A DNA stretch of 35,709 bases from SIG701 sp045123975 (GCA_045123975.1 JBGVKV010000090.1:1-35709), one strand, 5' to 3'. Numbered from the stretch's first letter, positions 23,959 to 32,399 are shown. Notes: generated by a model from the letters alone, not told the origin. Program-made: numbers and translations.

Positions 23959-25677
23959 ATGAAAAAACAACGCAGGCTCCTTTTTTGTCTGGTAGTCGTA
24001 ATCGTAGCGATTCTGACCCAAAGTATCGTTACGGCCGCCACACCGGACGCAGTACCCGCTACTTCGACGACGGCAGTCGGTGAGGATTTATCCGTTGTTT
24101 CCGGCAGCAAGTCTTCTTTTGTTTTTATTACGCCGAAAAACGGTCCTACTAATGTGAGCAGCGCCGCAAAGACGGTGCGAAACGCCATTAAAACCGCCAC
24201 AGGCGTGAACCTTGAAGTACAGAATGACGGTGCGGCGGCCATTGCCACCGAGATCCTTGTGGGCGAAACGAACCGCCAGGAAAGCCGTGCATTGATGGAA
24301 AGCACGCCTTACGGCCAGTATGCCATCCGTGTGATCAACGGAAAGATCGTTATTGCCGCATGGGATGACGATTCCATTACAAAGGCGTGTGAGGAATTTG
24401 CTGCCTTTGTGAAAAAGCAGGGTAAGAAGGGTACCTTTACCGTTGCCGCCGATTATTCCGTCGATGGCGTTGTGACCAAGGGCTTTGATGCGATCCCCCA
24501 CTACGGAAACACTAAAAATAAGGTGCAGCTCATTGATCTGGGGGATAAGAGCTATATGCTTTACGTGCCGTCCACTACGAAAAACGCCTTTTCGGAGTAT
24601 TTGGACAGCTTGAAGAAGCTGGGCTTCACGGAATTCTCCACCCGTACGGCGGGAAAGAAGATGACGTACGCCGTATATAAAAACGAGGAGACCATTCTCC
24701 ATATGTCCTTCAATTCCTCCACGAGAGAGGCTCGTATTGCGGCGGACAAGGCCTACGATATGACCATCTTCACCGAGCAGAAGTATGAGAAGGTCTGCGA
24801 GCCCACCGTTTCTTTGGTGGGACAGGAGGTGGAGGTAGAAACCGGATGGATCTACAACGCTCTGTGCCTGGTGTTCCGTCTGGAGGACGGCCGATTTATT
24901 ATCGTGGACGGCGGGTATGCTCAGTTCTCTATAAATAAGCTGTATAAGACCCTCCGATCTCTTCACGTGAACGATGGCAAGATCACCATTGCGGCGTGGA
25001 TCTTCACCCATCCTCACAGCGATCATACCGGTGCGTTTACCGAGCTTTCCAACACGTCTCTTAAAAAACATATTGCGGTGGAGAATTTCATCCATCACAT
25101 TGCTTCCGATGCCCAGCATAAATATTTTGGTTCCTCCGGAACAGCAACACAGACCCGCACGGCCATGCGAGGATATCGGGGTGCGAATATCATCAAAGCC
25201 CACTCCGGCCAGGTGATCAAGGCAGGCGGCGTGGAGATTGAGATGCTCTTCACCTATGCGGATCTGGAGCCCCAGATGCTGGATGAGATGAACACTACCT
25301 CTCTTGTGTTCCGCGTGACGGCGCAGGATAATTCCGTTATGGTGTTGGGTGACGCATCCAACCGTTCCATCAACTACCTGATCGATACCTACGGCGATTA
25401 TATGGAAAGCGATATGGTGCAGATTGCCCATCACGGCTATAACGGCGTGGCCGAGGTGTATAGTCTGATTGACGCCGACGTGGTGCTGTTCCCCGGCGGT
25501 GTGAATCAGTTCTACGGCCGACGGAATTTGTATCGCATTAAAGATTGGGAATTCAACAAGAGAGCCTTGGATCTGGCGAAGGAATGTTACGTGGCAGGCG
25601 ATTCGGTATTCACCCTAACGATGCCCTACAAGCCCGGAAAAAATGCCTCCGTGAAAATCTACGACGGAGAAAACTGA
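23959..25677 (+). CDS. Secreted protein with metallo-beta-lactamase domain, paralog 5 (no lipobox)
   Basis: 572 residues. The signal peptide aligns with copies 1-4, but position 23 is Ile instead of Cys and the region reads VTAATP, a probable signal peptidase I site; the mature protein should be released. The N-domain has EILVGETNRQES and YGQYAIRVINGKIVIAAW, and the MBL domain FIIVDGG, HPHSDH (351-356), VLGDAS and AHHGYNGV. Only a weak ribosome binding site (AGAGG) precedes the ATG. It is closest to paralog 6, sharing long identical DNA stretches. Own promoter and terminator. Confidence 0.87.
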   Translation: MKKQRRLLFCLVVVIVAILTQSIVTAATPDAVPATSTTAVGEDLSVVSGSKSSFVFITPKNGPTNVSSAAKTVRNAIKTATGVNLEVQNDGAAAIATEILVGETNRQESRALMESTPYGQYAIRVINGKIVIAAWDDDSITKACEEFAAFVKKQGKKGTFTVAADYSVDGVVTKGFDAIPHYGNTKNKVQLIDLGDKSYMLYVPSTTKNAFSEYLDSLKKLGFTEFSTRTAGKKMTYAVYKNEETILHMSFNSSTREARIAADKAYDMTIFTEQKYEKVCEPTVSLVGQEVEVETGWIYNALCLVFRLEDGRFIIVDGGYAQFSINKLYKTLRSLHVNDGKITIAAWIFTHPHSDHTGAFTELSNTSLKKHIAVENFIHHIASDAQHKYFGSSGTATQTRTAMRGYRGANIIKAHSGQVIKAGGVEIEMLFTYADLEPQMLDEMNTTSLVFRVTAQDNSVMVLGDASNRSINYLIDTYGDYMESDMVQIAHHGYNGVAEVYSLIDADVVLFPGGVNQFYGRRNLYRIKDWEFNKRALDLAKECYVAGDSVFTLTMPYKPGKNASVKIYDGEN

Positions 25678-25681
25678 GTGT

Positions 25682-25709
25682 AAAAAACCACCCGTGAGGG
25701 TGGTTTTTT
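25682..25709 (+). terminator. Intrinsic terminator after MBL paralog 5
   Basis: A perfect 12-bp stem (25682-25693 with 25698-25709) around GTGA, ending in six T, starting four bases after the stop codon. Confidence 0.93.
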
Positions 25710-25719
25710 GTTTCGTCTA

Positions 25720-25748
25720 TTGACAGGGAAGCGGATATTTATTACAAT
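25720..25748 (+). promoter_or_regulatory. Promoter of MBL paralog 6
   Basis: Perfect TTGACA (25720-25725), 17-base spacer, TACAAT (25743-25748), 37 bases before the ATG at 25786. Confidence 0.83.
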
Positions 25749-25785
25749 GTATTTACATATGAAATGTTTTGGGAGAAGATTTGTT

Positions 25786-27492
25786 ATGAAAACCAGGTGC
25801 AAAATCCTTTGGACGGTGCTGATTGTTATCGCGGCACTTCTTTCACATACCGTCGTTATGGCGGCCACGTCGGAGACAGTGTCCGTTGAGGACGTGTCCG
25901 TTGTGAGTGGCGGAAAATCCTCTTTCGTAATTGTTACCGCCCGAAACGTCTCCGACAGTACAGCCTCCGCCGTTGAGGCGGTACAGAGCGCTGCTAAGAC
26001 TGCCACGGGCGTGAATCTTGAGACACAGTACGACAGCAAGGCGGCTATTGCCACCGAGATCCTCGTGGGCGCAACAAGCCGTGAGGAAAGCGAGATCTTG
26101 ATGAATGAAACGCCCTACGGCGAGTATGCCATCCGTGTGATCAACGGAAAGATCGTCATCGCCGCCTGGGATGATAAATCCATCGCCAAGGCCTGCGATG
26201 CTTTCGCCGCTTACGTAAAAGAACAGGGCAAAAAAGGAGAACTGACCGTATCCGGTGACTATTCCGCTTCTGCTGTGGCAGTCAAGGGCTTCGGCGTGAT
26301 CCCTCATTACGGTACAGTCAAGACCAAGGTGCAGCTCATCGATCTGGCGGATAACAATTACATGGTGTACGTGAAATCCACCACAAAAAGCACGTTTAAT
26401 GCTTACCTGGACAGCTTGAGTGCGCAGGGATTCACGGAGTTTTCCACCCGCAATGCGGGAAACAAGATGACGTTTGCCGTCTATAAAAACGAGGACACGA
26501 TTCTCCATATTTCCTTCAATGCCTCCACGATGGAAGCGCGCATTGCCACGGAGAAAGCCTACGATATGACCATCTTCACCGAGCAGGCGTATGAAAAGGT
26601 CTGCGAGCCCACCGTTACCATGGTGGGGCAGGAATTCTTCGTAGGGAATGATTCAAAGAACGCTCCTCTTTCCAACGGATTATGCCTGGTATTCCGCCTG
26701 GAGGACGGACGGTTTATTATCGTGGACGGTGGTTACCACGAGGCATCCGTCAATATGCTGTACAAAACGCTCCGCAAGCTTCACGTAAACGAGGGGAAGA
26801 TCACCATCGCCGCGTGGATTCTCACCCACCCCCACAGCGATCATACCGGTGCGTTTACCATGCTTTCCGGCACTACCATCAAGAATCGCATCGTGGTGGA
26901 GAACTTTATCCATCACATTGCATCCCCCGATCAGCACAGAGCTATTAAGGATGCCGGAACGTCTTCTGCGACGCGAACGGCTATGAAGGGCTACACGGAT
27001 GCGAACATTATCAAGGCGCACTCCGGTCAGGTGATTAAGGCAGGCGGCGCGGAGATCGAAATGCTTTTCACCTATGCGGATATGGAGCCGGCGGTCATTG
27101 ATAGGATAAATACGGAGTCCCTTTTGTTCCGGGTAACGGTGCAGGATAATTCTATTATGGTGTTGGCGGACGCGTCCACACGGTCCATTAATCATATATA
27201 CAAAGCCTACGGCGATTACCTGAAGAGTGATATGGTGCAGCTGGCTCACCACGGGGTCGATGGCGGAGAACTTTTGTATCAGACGATCGATGCGGACGTG
27301 GTGCTGTGGCCGATTGCGGTGGATGCGAGCTATAATCAGGGAGTAGAACTTATACTGGACGTTAAGTACAATAAAGTGGCGACAGGATTGGCCGAGGAGG
27401 TCTACGTGGCCGGCAACGCCGTCTTCACCTTGCCCCTTCCGTACACCCCGGCGGATAATGAATCAGCCGTGTTTTATAAGGGAAAAGAATAA
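25786..27492 (+). CDS. Secreted protein with metallo-beta-lactamase domain, paralog 6 (no lipobox)
   Basis: 568 residues. The ATG at 25786 follows GGGAGAAG; the frame is open to 25708, but that part covers the promoter. The signal peptide has Val at position 23 and ends VVMAATSE, a signal peptidase I-like site. The N-domain has EILVGATSREES and YGEYAIRVINGKIVIAAW. The MBL domain has FIIVDGG, HPHSDH (348-353), VLADAS (Gly of GDAS replaced by Ala, Asp kept) and AHHGVDGG (Tyr replaced by Val). These changes next to metal ligands may mean relaxed constraint or altered specificity. Own promoter and terminator. Confidence 0.87.
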   Translation: MKTRCKILWTVLIVIAALLSHTVVMAATSETVSVEDVSVVSGGKSSFVIVTARNVSDSTASAVEAVQSAAKTATGVNLETQYDSKAAIATEILVGATSREESEILMNETPYGEYAIRVINGKIVIAAWDDKSIAKACDAFAAYVKEQGKKGELTVSGDYSASAVAVKGFGVIPHYGTVKTKVQLIDLADNNYMVYVKSTTKSTFNAYLDSLSAQGFTEFSTRNAGNKMTFAVYKNEDTILHISFNASTMEARIATEKAYDMTIFTEQAYEKVCEPTVTMVGQEFFVGNDSKNAPLSNGLCLVFRLEDGRFIIVDGGYHEASVNMLYKTLRKLHVNEGKITIAAWILTHPHSDHTGAFTMLSGTTIKNRIVVENFIHHIASPDQHRAIKDAGTSSATRTAMKGYTDANIIKAHSGQVIKAGGAEIEMLFTYADMEPAVIDRINTESLLFRVTVQDNSIMVLADASTRSINHIYKAYGDYLKSDMVQLAHHGVDGGELLYQTIDADVVLWPIAVDASYNQGVELILDVKYNKVATGLAEEVYVAGNAVFTLPLPYTPADNESAVFYKGKE

Positions 27493-27500
27493 AACAAAAC

Positions 27501-27530
27501 GGGCTGTTGCCATCGGCAACAGCCCTTCTT
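27501..27530. terminator. Bidirectional terminator between MBL array and transporter gene
   Basis: A perfect 11-bp stem (27501-27511 with 27515-27525) with a three-base loop, followed by TTCTTTTT on the plus strand and by GTTTTGTTTT on the minus strand, serving both convergent units. Confidence 0.92.
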
Positions 27531-27531
27531 T

Positions 27532-28416
27532 TTACTGTTTTTTCTTGAGCAGATCCGCACAGGAGGTGCAGAGCAGACCCAGGAGGATCAAAGCGCATCC
27601 CAATCCCTTCTGAAGGGAAAAGGCGTCGTGGAGCAGGATCACACCAAAGATAATGCTGGTCAGCGGCTCAAGGAGAGAGAAGATGGCCGCATTGGCATCG
27701 CCCACACGGCGAACGCCGGCCTGGAACAGCACGCATCCCACGATGGCGGTCAGCATGGCTACGCTTACCGCATATCCCCAGGCGGGGGCGGTGAGTGCCA
27801 GCGTCAATTTGCCCATGGAAAGACCGACCACGGCACACAGCGCGGCACCGGAGATGGATACGATGGTCATCAGCTGATACAGCGGCATCGGTGCGGCGGA
27901 TTCCTTTTGCAGCACGAGAATGTAGGATGCGTAGAAAATGCCGGACAGAAACGCCAGAAACAGGCCCACAGGATCGCTCCTGCCGCCGCCCAGATCCACC
28001 AGCATCACGGCGCCGATCATACCCAGGAGCATACCAACGATGCGGATCAGGCCGGGCTTTTGGCGGCGGAAGACGGTGTTAAAGAGTACCACGTACAAGG
28101 GATACATAAAGTGGAGCGTGGTGGCAATACCGGGGGATATGTACGCATAGGAGGAATACAGAAGCAGGGTGCAGCCGAAGAGCAAGCCGCCCAGGATTAC
28201 AGCGGTGCCCACCTGACGGCGGGTAGGGACGGATTTGCGGGCCGTGAAGAACCACAAAAGCAAAAGCACCGGGATCGGCAGAAAGGCCCGCAGAAAGGCC
28301 ATATTGATGCCGTTGTTGCCGCCCTGGTAGGAGATGGCGGCCAATACCGGCGTAAAACCGAAGATAACGGCGGACAGAAAGACGAAAAGTACGCCGGAGA
28401 GCTGATTCTTTTTCAT
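27532..28416 (-). CDS. EamA/DMT family transporter
   Basis: About 294 residues with ten hydrophobic helices in two EamA repeats, as in drug/metabolite transporters of the inner membrane. Repeat 1 begins GVLFVFLSAVIFGFTPVLA and has FLRAFLPIP. Repeat 2 begins DPVGLFLAFLSGIFYASYILVL and ends with FSLLEPLTSIIFGVILL, the family's conserved FxxLxPl-x-a segment. A start at the ATG ending at 28416 is preferred; a TTG at 28428, overlapping the upstream stop, is also possible but has no spaced ribosome binding site. It is the second gene after the serine hydrolase. Substrate unknown. Confidence 0.88.
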   Translation of the reverse strand: MKKNQLSGVLFVFLSAVIFGFTPVLAAISYQGGNNGINMAFLRAFLPIPVLLLLWFFTARKSVPTRRQVGTAVILGGLLFGCTLLLYSSYAYISPGIATTLHFMYPLYVVLFNTVFRRQKPGLIRIVGMLLGMIGAVMLVDLGGGRSDPVGLFLAFLSGIFYASYILVLQKESAAPMPLYQLMTIVSISGAALCAVVGLSMGKLTLALTAPAWGYAVSVAMLTAIVGCVLFQAGVRRVGDANAAIFSLLEPLTSIIFGVILLHDAFSLQKGLGCALILLGLLCTSCADLLKKKQ

Positions 28417-28424
28417 GTCAGCGA

Positions 28425-29279
28425 TCAACCCTTATAATCGAGAATCCACTGATGCAGATCCGCGTTGTGGCGATGATGGCCGTGCCATGCGATGACGTGG
28501 TTTTTCTCCGGGAAGACCCACAACTGCTGGCCGTTCATACCGCCCTTGCCGTAGCTGTTTTCCTTCATCTTGTTCAGTTCGTATCCGTTTTCGAGGGTCA
28601 GCTTTACCCAATCTTCGGAAATGATGCGGGTATCACCGTAGGTGCCGCCATTCAGATATACCTGACCCAGCTTCACCATATCTACTGTGCGGATGTAGAG
28701 ACCGGTGGCTCCCATTGGATGACCCATGGGACAACGGCTCCAGGCCATTTCCTGGAATCCCAGGGGATAGAACAAAGTATCCCACAGGAAGTTGTCAATA
28801 GGCATGCCTGCCTTCTTCTCTACGATGCGGGCCAGCATATAGTAGGCGCCGTCGGTGTAGGAGCGCTGAACACGAGGCTCGTGGTCGAAGGGATACTTAA
28901 ACATATACGTCAGGTAATCCCGGCCGAACTCTTCTGCTTTGTGGGTGTCGATGTCCAGAAAACCGCCGGGCAGGCCGAGTCGGTGGAGCAGGGCATCGTG
29001 AACGGTGATCTCGTGCCAGCGGGGATCCACGTCGGCGGGACATTCTTCCTTGAGAATTTCCGTAATGCGATCCTCCGGCTTGATCAGTCCGCGGTCGTAC
29101 AGAATACCGATGGCCGTCACAACGAATGCCTTTGCTACGGAGTAGGAGTTCTGGCAGGCGTTGGTGGGGGTCACGGTGATTGCCTCCGGTTCACCGCCGT
29201 CCTTGATCTCCGCTACGCGGTATACGGTGTAGCCGCTTTCCTTGATGAACGCGGAAATGTCTTCCAAAAATTTGCTCAT
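28425..29279 (-). CDS. Serine hydrolase of the beta-lactamase/class C PBP fold
   Basis: A 284-residue protein without signal peptide, so cytoplasmic. The SxxK motif is SVAK (Ser47, Lys50), and SYTD (Tyr141) stands where class C enzymes have YxN. The third motif is weak, perhaps WHGHH near the C-terminus. DRITEILKEE, VHDALLHRLGLPGG and FYPLGFQEM are typical of the Beta-lactamase family of esterases/peptidases. Probably an esterase or D-amino-acid peptidase rather than a resistance enzyme, given its cytoplasmic location. GAGGTGAG precedes the ATG. First gene of an operon with the EamA transporter, possibly exporting the reaction product. Confidence 0.85.
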   Translation of the reverse strand: MSKFLEDISAFIKESGYTVYRVAEIKDGGEPEAITVTPTNACQNSYSVAKAFVVTAIGILYDRGLIKPEDRITEILKEECPADVDPRWHEITVHDALLHRLGLPGGFLDIDTHKAEEFGRDYLTYMFKYPFDHEPRVQRSYTDGAYYMLARIVEKKAGMPIDNFLWDTLFYPLGFQEMAWSRCPMGHPMGATGLYIRTVDMVKLGQVYLNGGTYGDTRIISEDWVKLTLENGYELNKMKENSYGKGGMNGQQLWVFPEKNHVIAWHGHHRHNADLHQWILDYKG

Positions 29280-29300
29280 AATCTCACCTCAAAAGCAAAA

Positions 29301-29325
29301 AATAGTATGATGACATTATACTATT
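29301..29325. promoter_or_regulatory. Palindrome over the -10 region of the serine hydrolase promoter
   Basis: A perfect 8-bp inverted repeat, AATAGTAT (29301-29308) and ATACTATT (29318-29325), 9 bases apart, overlaps the -10 box and start site of the minus-strand promoter. It looks like an operator for a repressor of the hydrolase/EamA operon. Confidence 0.55.
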
Positions 29326-29343
29326 GCGTGAGTAAATTGTCAA
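29315..29343 (-). promoter_or_regulatory. Promoter of the serine hydrolase/EamA operon
   Basis: On the minus strand TTGACA (29343-29338), 17-base spacer, TATAAT (29320-29315). Both hexamers are perfect. Confidence 0.9.
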
Positions 29344-29357
29344 GTTTTTCCCATCTA

Positions 29358-29386
29358 TTGACAAGGGATTTTGGGTGGTTTATAAT
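29358..29386 (+). promoter_or_regulatory. Promoter of the MATE/GDPD-PHP/PfkB/ADH operon
   Basis: Perfect TTGACA (29358-29363), 17-base spacer, perfect TATAAT (29381-29386). An 8-bp inverted repeat, CCATCTAT (29351-29358) and ATAGATGG (29390-29397), brackets it and could be an operator pair. Confidence 0.9.
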
Positions 29387-29451
29387 ATCATAGATGGAGA
29401 ATTTTTGCGTTTTCGGCATGCTTTGATGGTATCAAACGGAAAGGAGAAGCC

Positions 29452-30825
29452 ATGAACCGAGTGAAAAAAGACATGGATATGTGCAACGGCCCTCTGGCAG
29501 GAAAGATCCTGCGCTATACGTTGCCTTTGGCCTTATCCGGCATATTGCAGCTGTGCTTCAACGCAGCGGATATGATCGTCGTCGGACGGTACTCCAGCGG
29601 TGAAGCTTTGGCGGCGGTGGGATCCACCGGTGCCCTTATCAATCTGATCATTAACGTATTTATGGGACTGTCGGTGGGCGTCAGTGTGTGCGTTGCCCAC
29701 GCCTGGGGTGCAAAGAATAAAGAGTCGGTCCGGCAGATTGTGCACACCGCTATGCTGACAAGTATGATCGCCGGTATGATTGTTTTGCTGATTGGCTTTT
29801 TCGGATGCCGAACCTTCCTTTTGTGGATGGGTACCCCGGACAATGTAATCCACTTGTCCACCACCTATATGAAGATTTATTTCCTTGGTATGCCGGCCTG
29901 TATGGTGTATAATTTCGGCGCGTCCATTCTGCGTTCCATCGGCGATACCAAGCGTCCTCTGATTTTTCTTGTTATAGCCGGCATCGTAAACGTGCTGCTC
30001 AATCTGCTCACAGTCATCGGTTTCCACATGGGCGTGGCCGGTGTTGCCATCGCCACGGCGGGATCACAGGTGGTGTCCGCCGCCTTGGTTGTGAGATCCC
30101 TGATGAAGCGTCAGGATGCCTGCCGGCTGATTCTGCGGCATCTTCGGATCTATCCGGACAAGCTTCTGGCCATCATTCGTGTGGGTTTGCCTGCGGGCTT
30201 GCAGGGTGCCGTGTTCTCCATATCCAACGTGCTGATTCAGTCCTCCATCAATTCCTTTGGCTCCGTAGCCATGGAGGGAAATACGGCCGCCGGCAACCTG
30301 GAAGGCTTTATCTATAACGTGATGAATGCGTTCTATCATACGTCCCTCACCTTTACGGGACAGAACGTGGGTGCGCGCAAGCCGGAGAGAATTCCCCGCA
30401 TCGCACTGACGTGTATCGCTTTGTCCGTGACGATCAGCCTTAGCCTCAGCGGATTGATGTATCTGTTCCGTGAGCCGCTGTTGGCTATATACCGTCCCGA
30501 CGCACCGGACGCAATTGCCTACGGCAGTTTGCGTATGAGCATCATTGTGTTAACCTATTTCCTGTGCGGTATTATGGAAGTATTTACCGGCAGCCTTCGC
30601 GGTATGGGCGCCTCTTTGACGCCTATGCTGATCTCGCTGGTGGGTGCATGCGTAACCCGTGTGATATGGATATACACGGTGTTTGCCGCAACGCCCACGC
30701 TGAAGGTTCTGTATTCCTGCTATCCCGTGTCGTGGATATTCACGATTCTTATGCAGATCGTGGCCTTTATCGTAATACGGCGCAGTCTTATGAAACAGCT
30801 CAGAGGACAGCCGGTCCATTCTTGA
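29452..30825 (+). CDS. MATE family efflux transporter
   Basis: A 457-residue membrane protein with about twelve helices, full length for the MATE/NorM-DinF group, which exports drugs or metabolites using Na+ or H+. The N-terminal half has LRYTLPLALSGILQLCFNAADMIVVGRYSS and ALAAVGSTGALINLI; the second half begins IIRVGLPAGLQGAVFSISNVLIQSSINSFG. These are the typical repeats of the two six-helix bundles. AAAGGAG precedes the ATG. It heads an operon with GDPD-PHP, PfkB and dehydrogenase genes (16 bases to the next). Cargo unknown. Confidence 0.94.
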   Translation: MNRVKKDMDMCNGPLAGKILRYTLPLALSGILQLCFNAADMIVVGRYSSGEALAAVGSTGALINLIINVFMGLSVGVSVCVAHAWGAKNKESVRQIVHTAMLTSMIAGMIVLLIGFFGCRTFLLWMGTPDNVIHLSTTYMKIYFLGMPACMVYNFGASILRSIGDTKRPLIFLVIAGIVNVLLNLLTVIGFHMGVAGVAIATAGSQVVSAALVVRSLMKRQDACRLILRHLRIYPDKLLAIIRVGLPAGLQGAVFSISNVLIQSSINSFGSVAMEGNTAAGNLEGFIYNVMNAFYHTSLTFTGQNVGARKPERIPRIALTCIALSVTISLSLSGLMYLFREPLLAIYRPDAPDAIAYGSLRMSIIVLTYFLCGIMEVFTGSLRGMGASLTPMLISLVGACVTRVIWIYTVFAATPTLKVLYSCYPVSWIFTILMQIVAFIVIRRSLMKQLRGQPVHS

Positions 30826-30841
30826 ATTAACGAGGAATACC

Positions 30842-32389
30842 ATGAAATATCAGGCACACAGAGGCGTGGCATGCGAAGCGCCGGAAAATACAATGGCGGC
30901 CTACCGCTTGGCGGTAGCCCAAGGCTATGACGTGATCGAATTGGATCCTTCCTTTACGAAGGATGGCGTATGCGTTTTGTACCATGACAAAACCCTGACG
31001 CGCACCTGCCGTACAAGCGACGGCGGAAAAGTCCAAGGGGACCTGTTGCTCGCAGATACCTCCTACGCGGATCTGCTTACGTACGACGTGGGACTGTCCC
31101 ATTCTCTCAAATATCGGGGAGAACGGGTGCCTACGTTGGCGGAGGCCCTGGCGTTCGCCAAAGAGCAGGAAGTACTGATCAAATTGGACAACCGTATGGA
31201 GAAGTACACCCCGGAGCAGTTAGAGGTGTATTTCACAATTATCGAAGAGTCCGGGGCACGTGTTGCCTTTACCTGCAAAACAACGGCGTTTGCCGAAAAA
31301 GTGATTGCCCGTTTCCCCGATGCGGAGATCCATTATGATGGGGAAGTGACGGAGGAAGCGGTCGCGTATCTTAAGACGAAACTGCGGAACAATTCCTATA
31401 CCGTATGGCTGTATCACGCCGACGCTGCCAAAGAGACGTGCGAGATGATCCACCGTTATGCGGAGTTGGGTCTGTGGATTGTATCCACCGAGGAAGAATT
31501 GGCTCACGCCAAGGAATTGGGTGCCGACATCATCGAGACTCCCGGCGAATTGAAGCCGCCCCGGGAGCACGTTGGCTTTGTGGACAGCCACATACATACG
31601 AAATACTCCCATGACTCCACCTGTGAGCCCATGGCACACTGTGCCGCCGCGGCAGAGCGGGGACTTGTTGGCCTGTGCATCACGGATCACTGTGATCTGG
31701 AATACGCGTATAAGATGGACGTGGTCACTCCTATTGTGGAATCCGTGAATGAAGCGACAGCTTGCAACAAGGCACATAGTGGCAAGCTGGCTGTATATAC
31801 CGGCGTTGAGTACAGTGAAGCCATATGGGATATGGAGACCTACGGCAAGATGATTTCGGCGGCTGCCTATGATGTGGTTCTCGGATCTATCCATGCGGTA
31901 AAGTACAAGGATTATACCGTTCCGTATTCCCATATCGATTTCTCGGCGATGACGACCGAGGACGTGCGGGGATATCTCCACGCCTATTTCCGGGAGATGA
32001 AGGAAATGATGTGCCGATGCGATATGGACGTGCTGACCCATCTGACATGCCCCTTGCGGTACATCGTCGGCAAGTACGGCGTAGCTGTGGATATGTCCGA
32101 ATACGACGGGGAAATCGAAGAGATACTTCGCCTTGCTATTGAAAAGCATCTTGCGCTGGAAATCAATACATCGGGCATCGGTTCCTTCTACGGGGAATAT
32201 ATGCCCTACGAATCCATCCTGCGTACATACCGGGCCATGGGAGGTTATCTGATCACCTTGGCATCGGATGCCCATACCGCCGATCGGGTGGGCAACGGAT
32301 TTGCCGAAGCGGCACGGATGCTGAAGGGTATAGGTTTTACAAATGCCTATTATTATAAACAGCGTATGCCCATCCCCTATGCGCTGTAA
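30842..32389 (+). CDS. Fusion of glycerophosphodiester phosphodiesterase (GDPD) and PHP phosphoesterase
   Basis: A 515-residue two-domain cytoplasmic protein. Residues 1-~238 are a GDPD domain: AHRG with His6-Arg7, APENT (13-17), IELD with Glu33 and Asp35, and YHD with His48; the C-terminal strand has GADIIETPGEL. Residues ~245-515 are a PHP domain of the histidinol-phosphatase type: DSHIHTKYSHDS (248-259), ITDHCDLE (280-287), GVEYSE, GSIHAV, LTHLTCP and SDAH supply the metal-binding His/Asp set. GDPDs release glycerol phosphate from glycerophosphodiesters; the PHP domain could then remove the phosphate. Both sites look intact. No frameshift is present between the domains. It precedes PfkB by 10 bases. 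Confidence 0.88.
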   Translation: MKYQAHRGVACEAPENTMAAYRLAVAQGYDVIELDPSFTKDGVCVLYHDKTLTRTCRTSDGGKVQGDLLLADTSYADLLTYDVGLSHSLKYRGERVPTLAEALAFAKEQEVLIKLDNRMEKYTPEQLEVYFTIIEESGARVAFTCKTTAFAEKVIARFPDAEIHYDGEVTEEAVAYLKTKLRNNSYTVWLYHADAAKETCEMIHRYAELGLWIVSTEEELAHAKELGADIIETPGELKPPREHVGFVDSHIHTKYSHDSTCEPMAHCAAAAERGLVGLCITDHCDLEYAYKMDVVTPIVESVNEATACNKAHSGKLAVYTGVEYSEAIWDMETYGKMISAAAYDVVLGSIHAVKYKDYTVPYSHIDFSAMTTEDVRGYLHAYFREMKEMMCRCDMDVLTHLTCPLRYIVGKYGVAVDMSEYDGEIEEILRLAIEKHLALEINTSGIGSFYGEYMPYESILRTYRAMGGYLITLASDAHTADRVGNGFAEAARMLKGIGFTNAYYYKQRMPIPYAL

Positions 32390-32399
32390 GGAGGACTGT

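Noticed and set aside
16627..27492. Competence gene comEC
   Set aside because: Only the MBL domain resembles ComEC; the membrane competence domain and OB-fold are absent from all six proteins.
28425..29279. Beta-lactamase antibiotic resistance gene
   Set aside because: SVAK and YTD motifs fit the fold, but there is no signal peptide and the third motif is poor, so a cytoplasmic esterase/peptidase is more likely.
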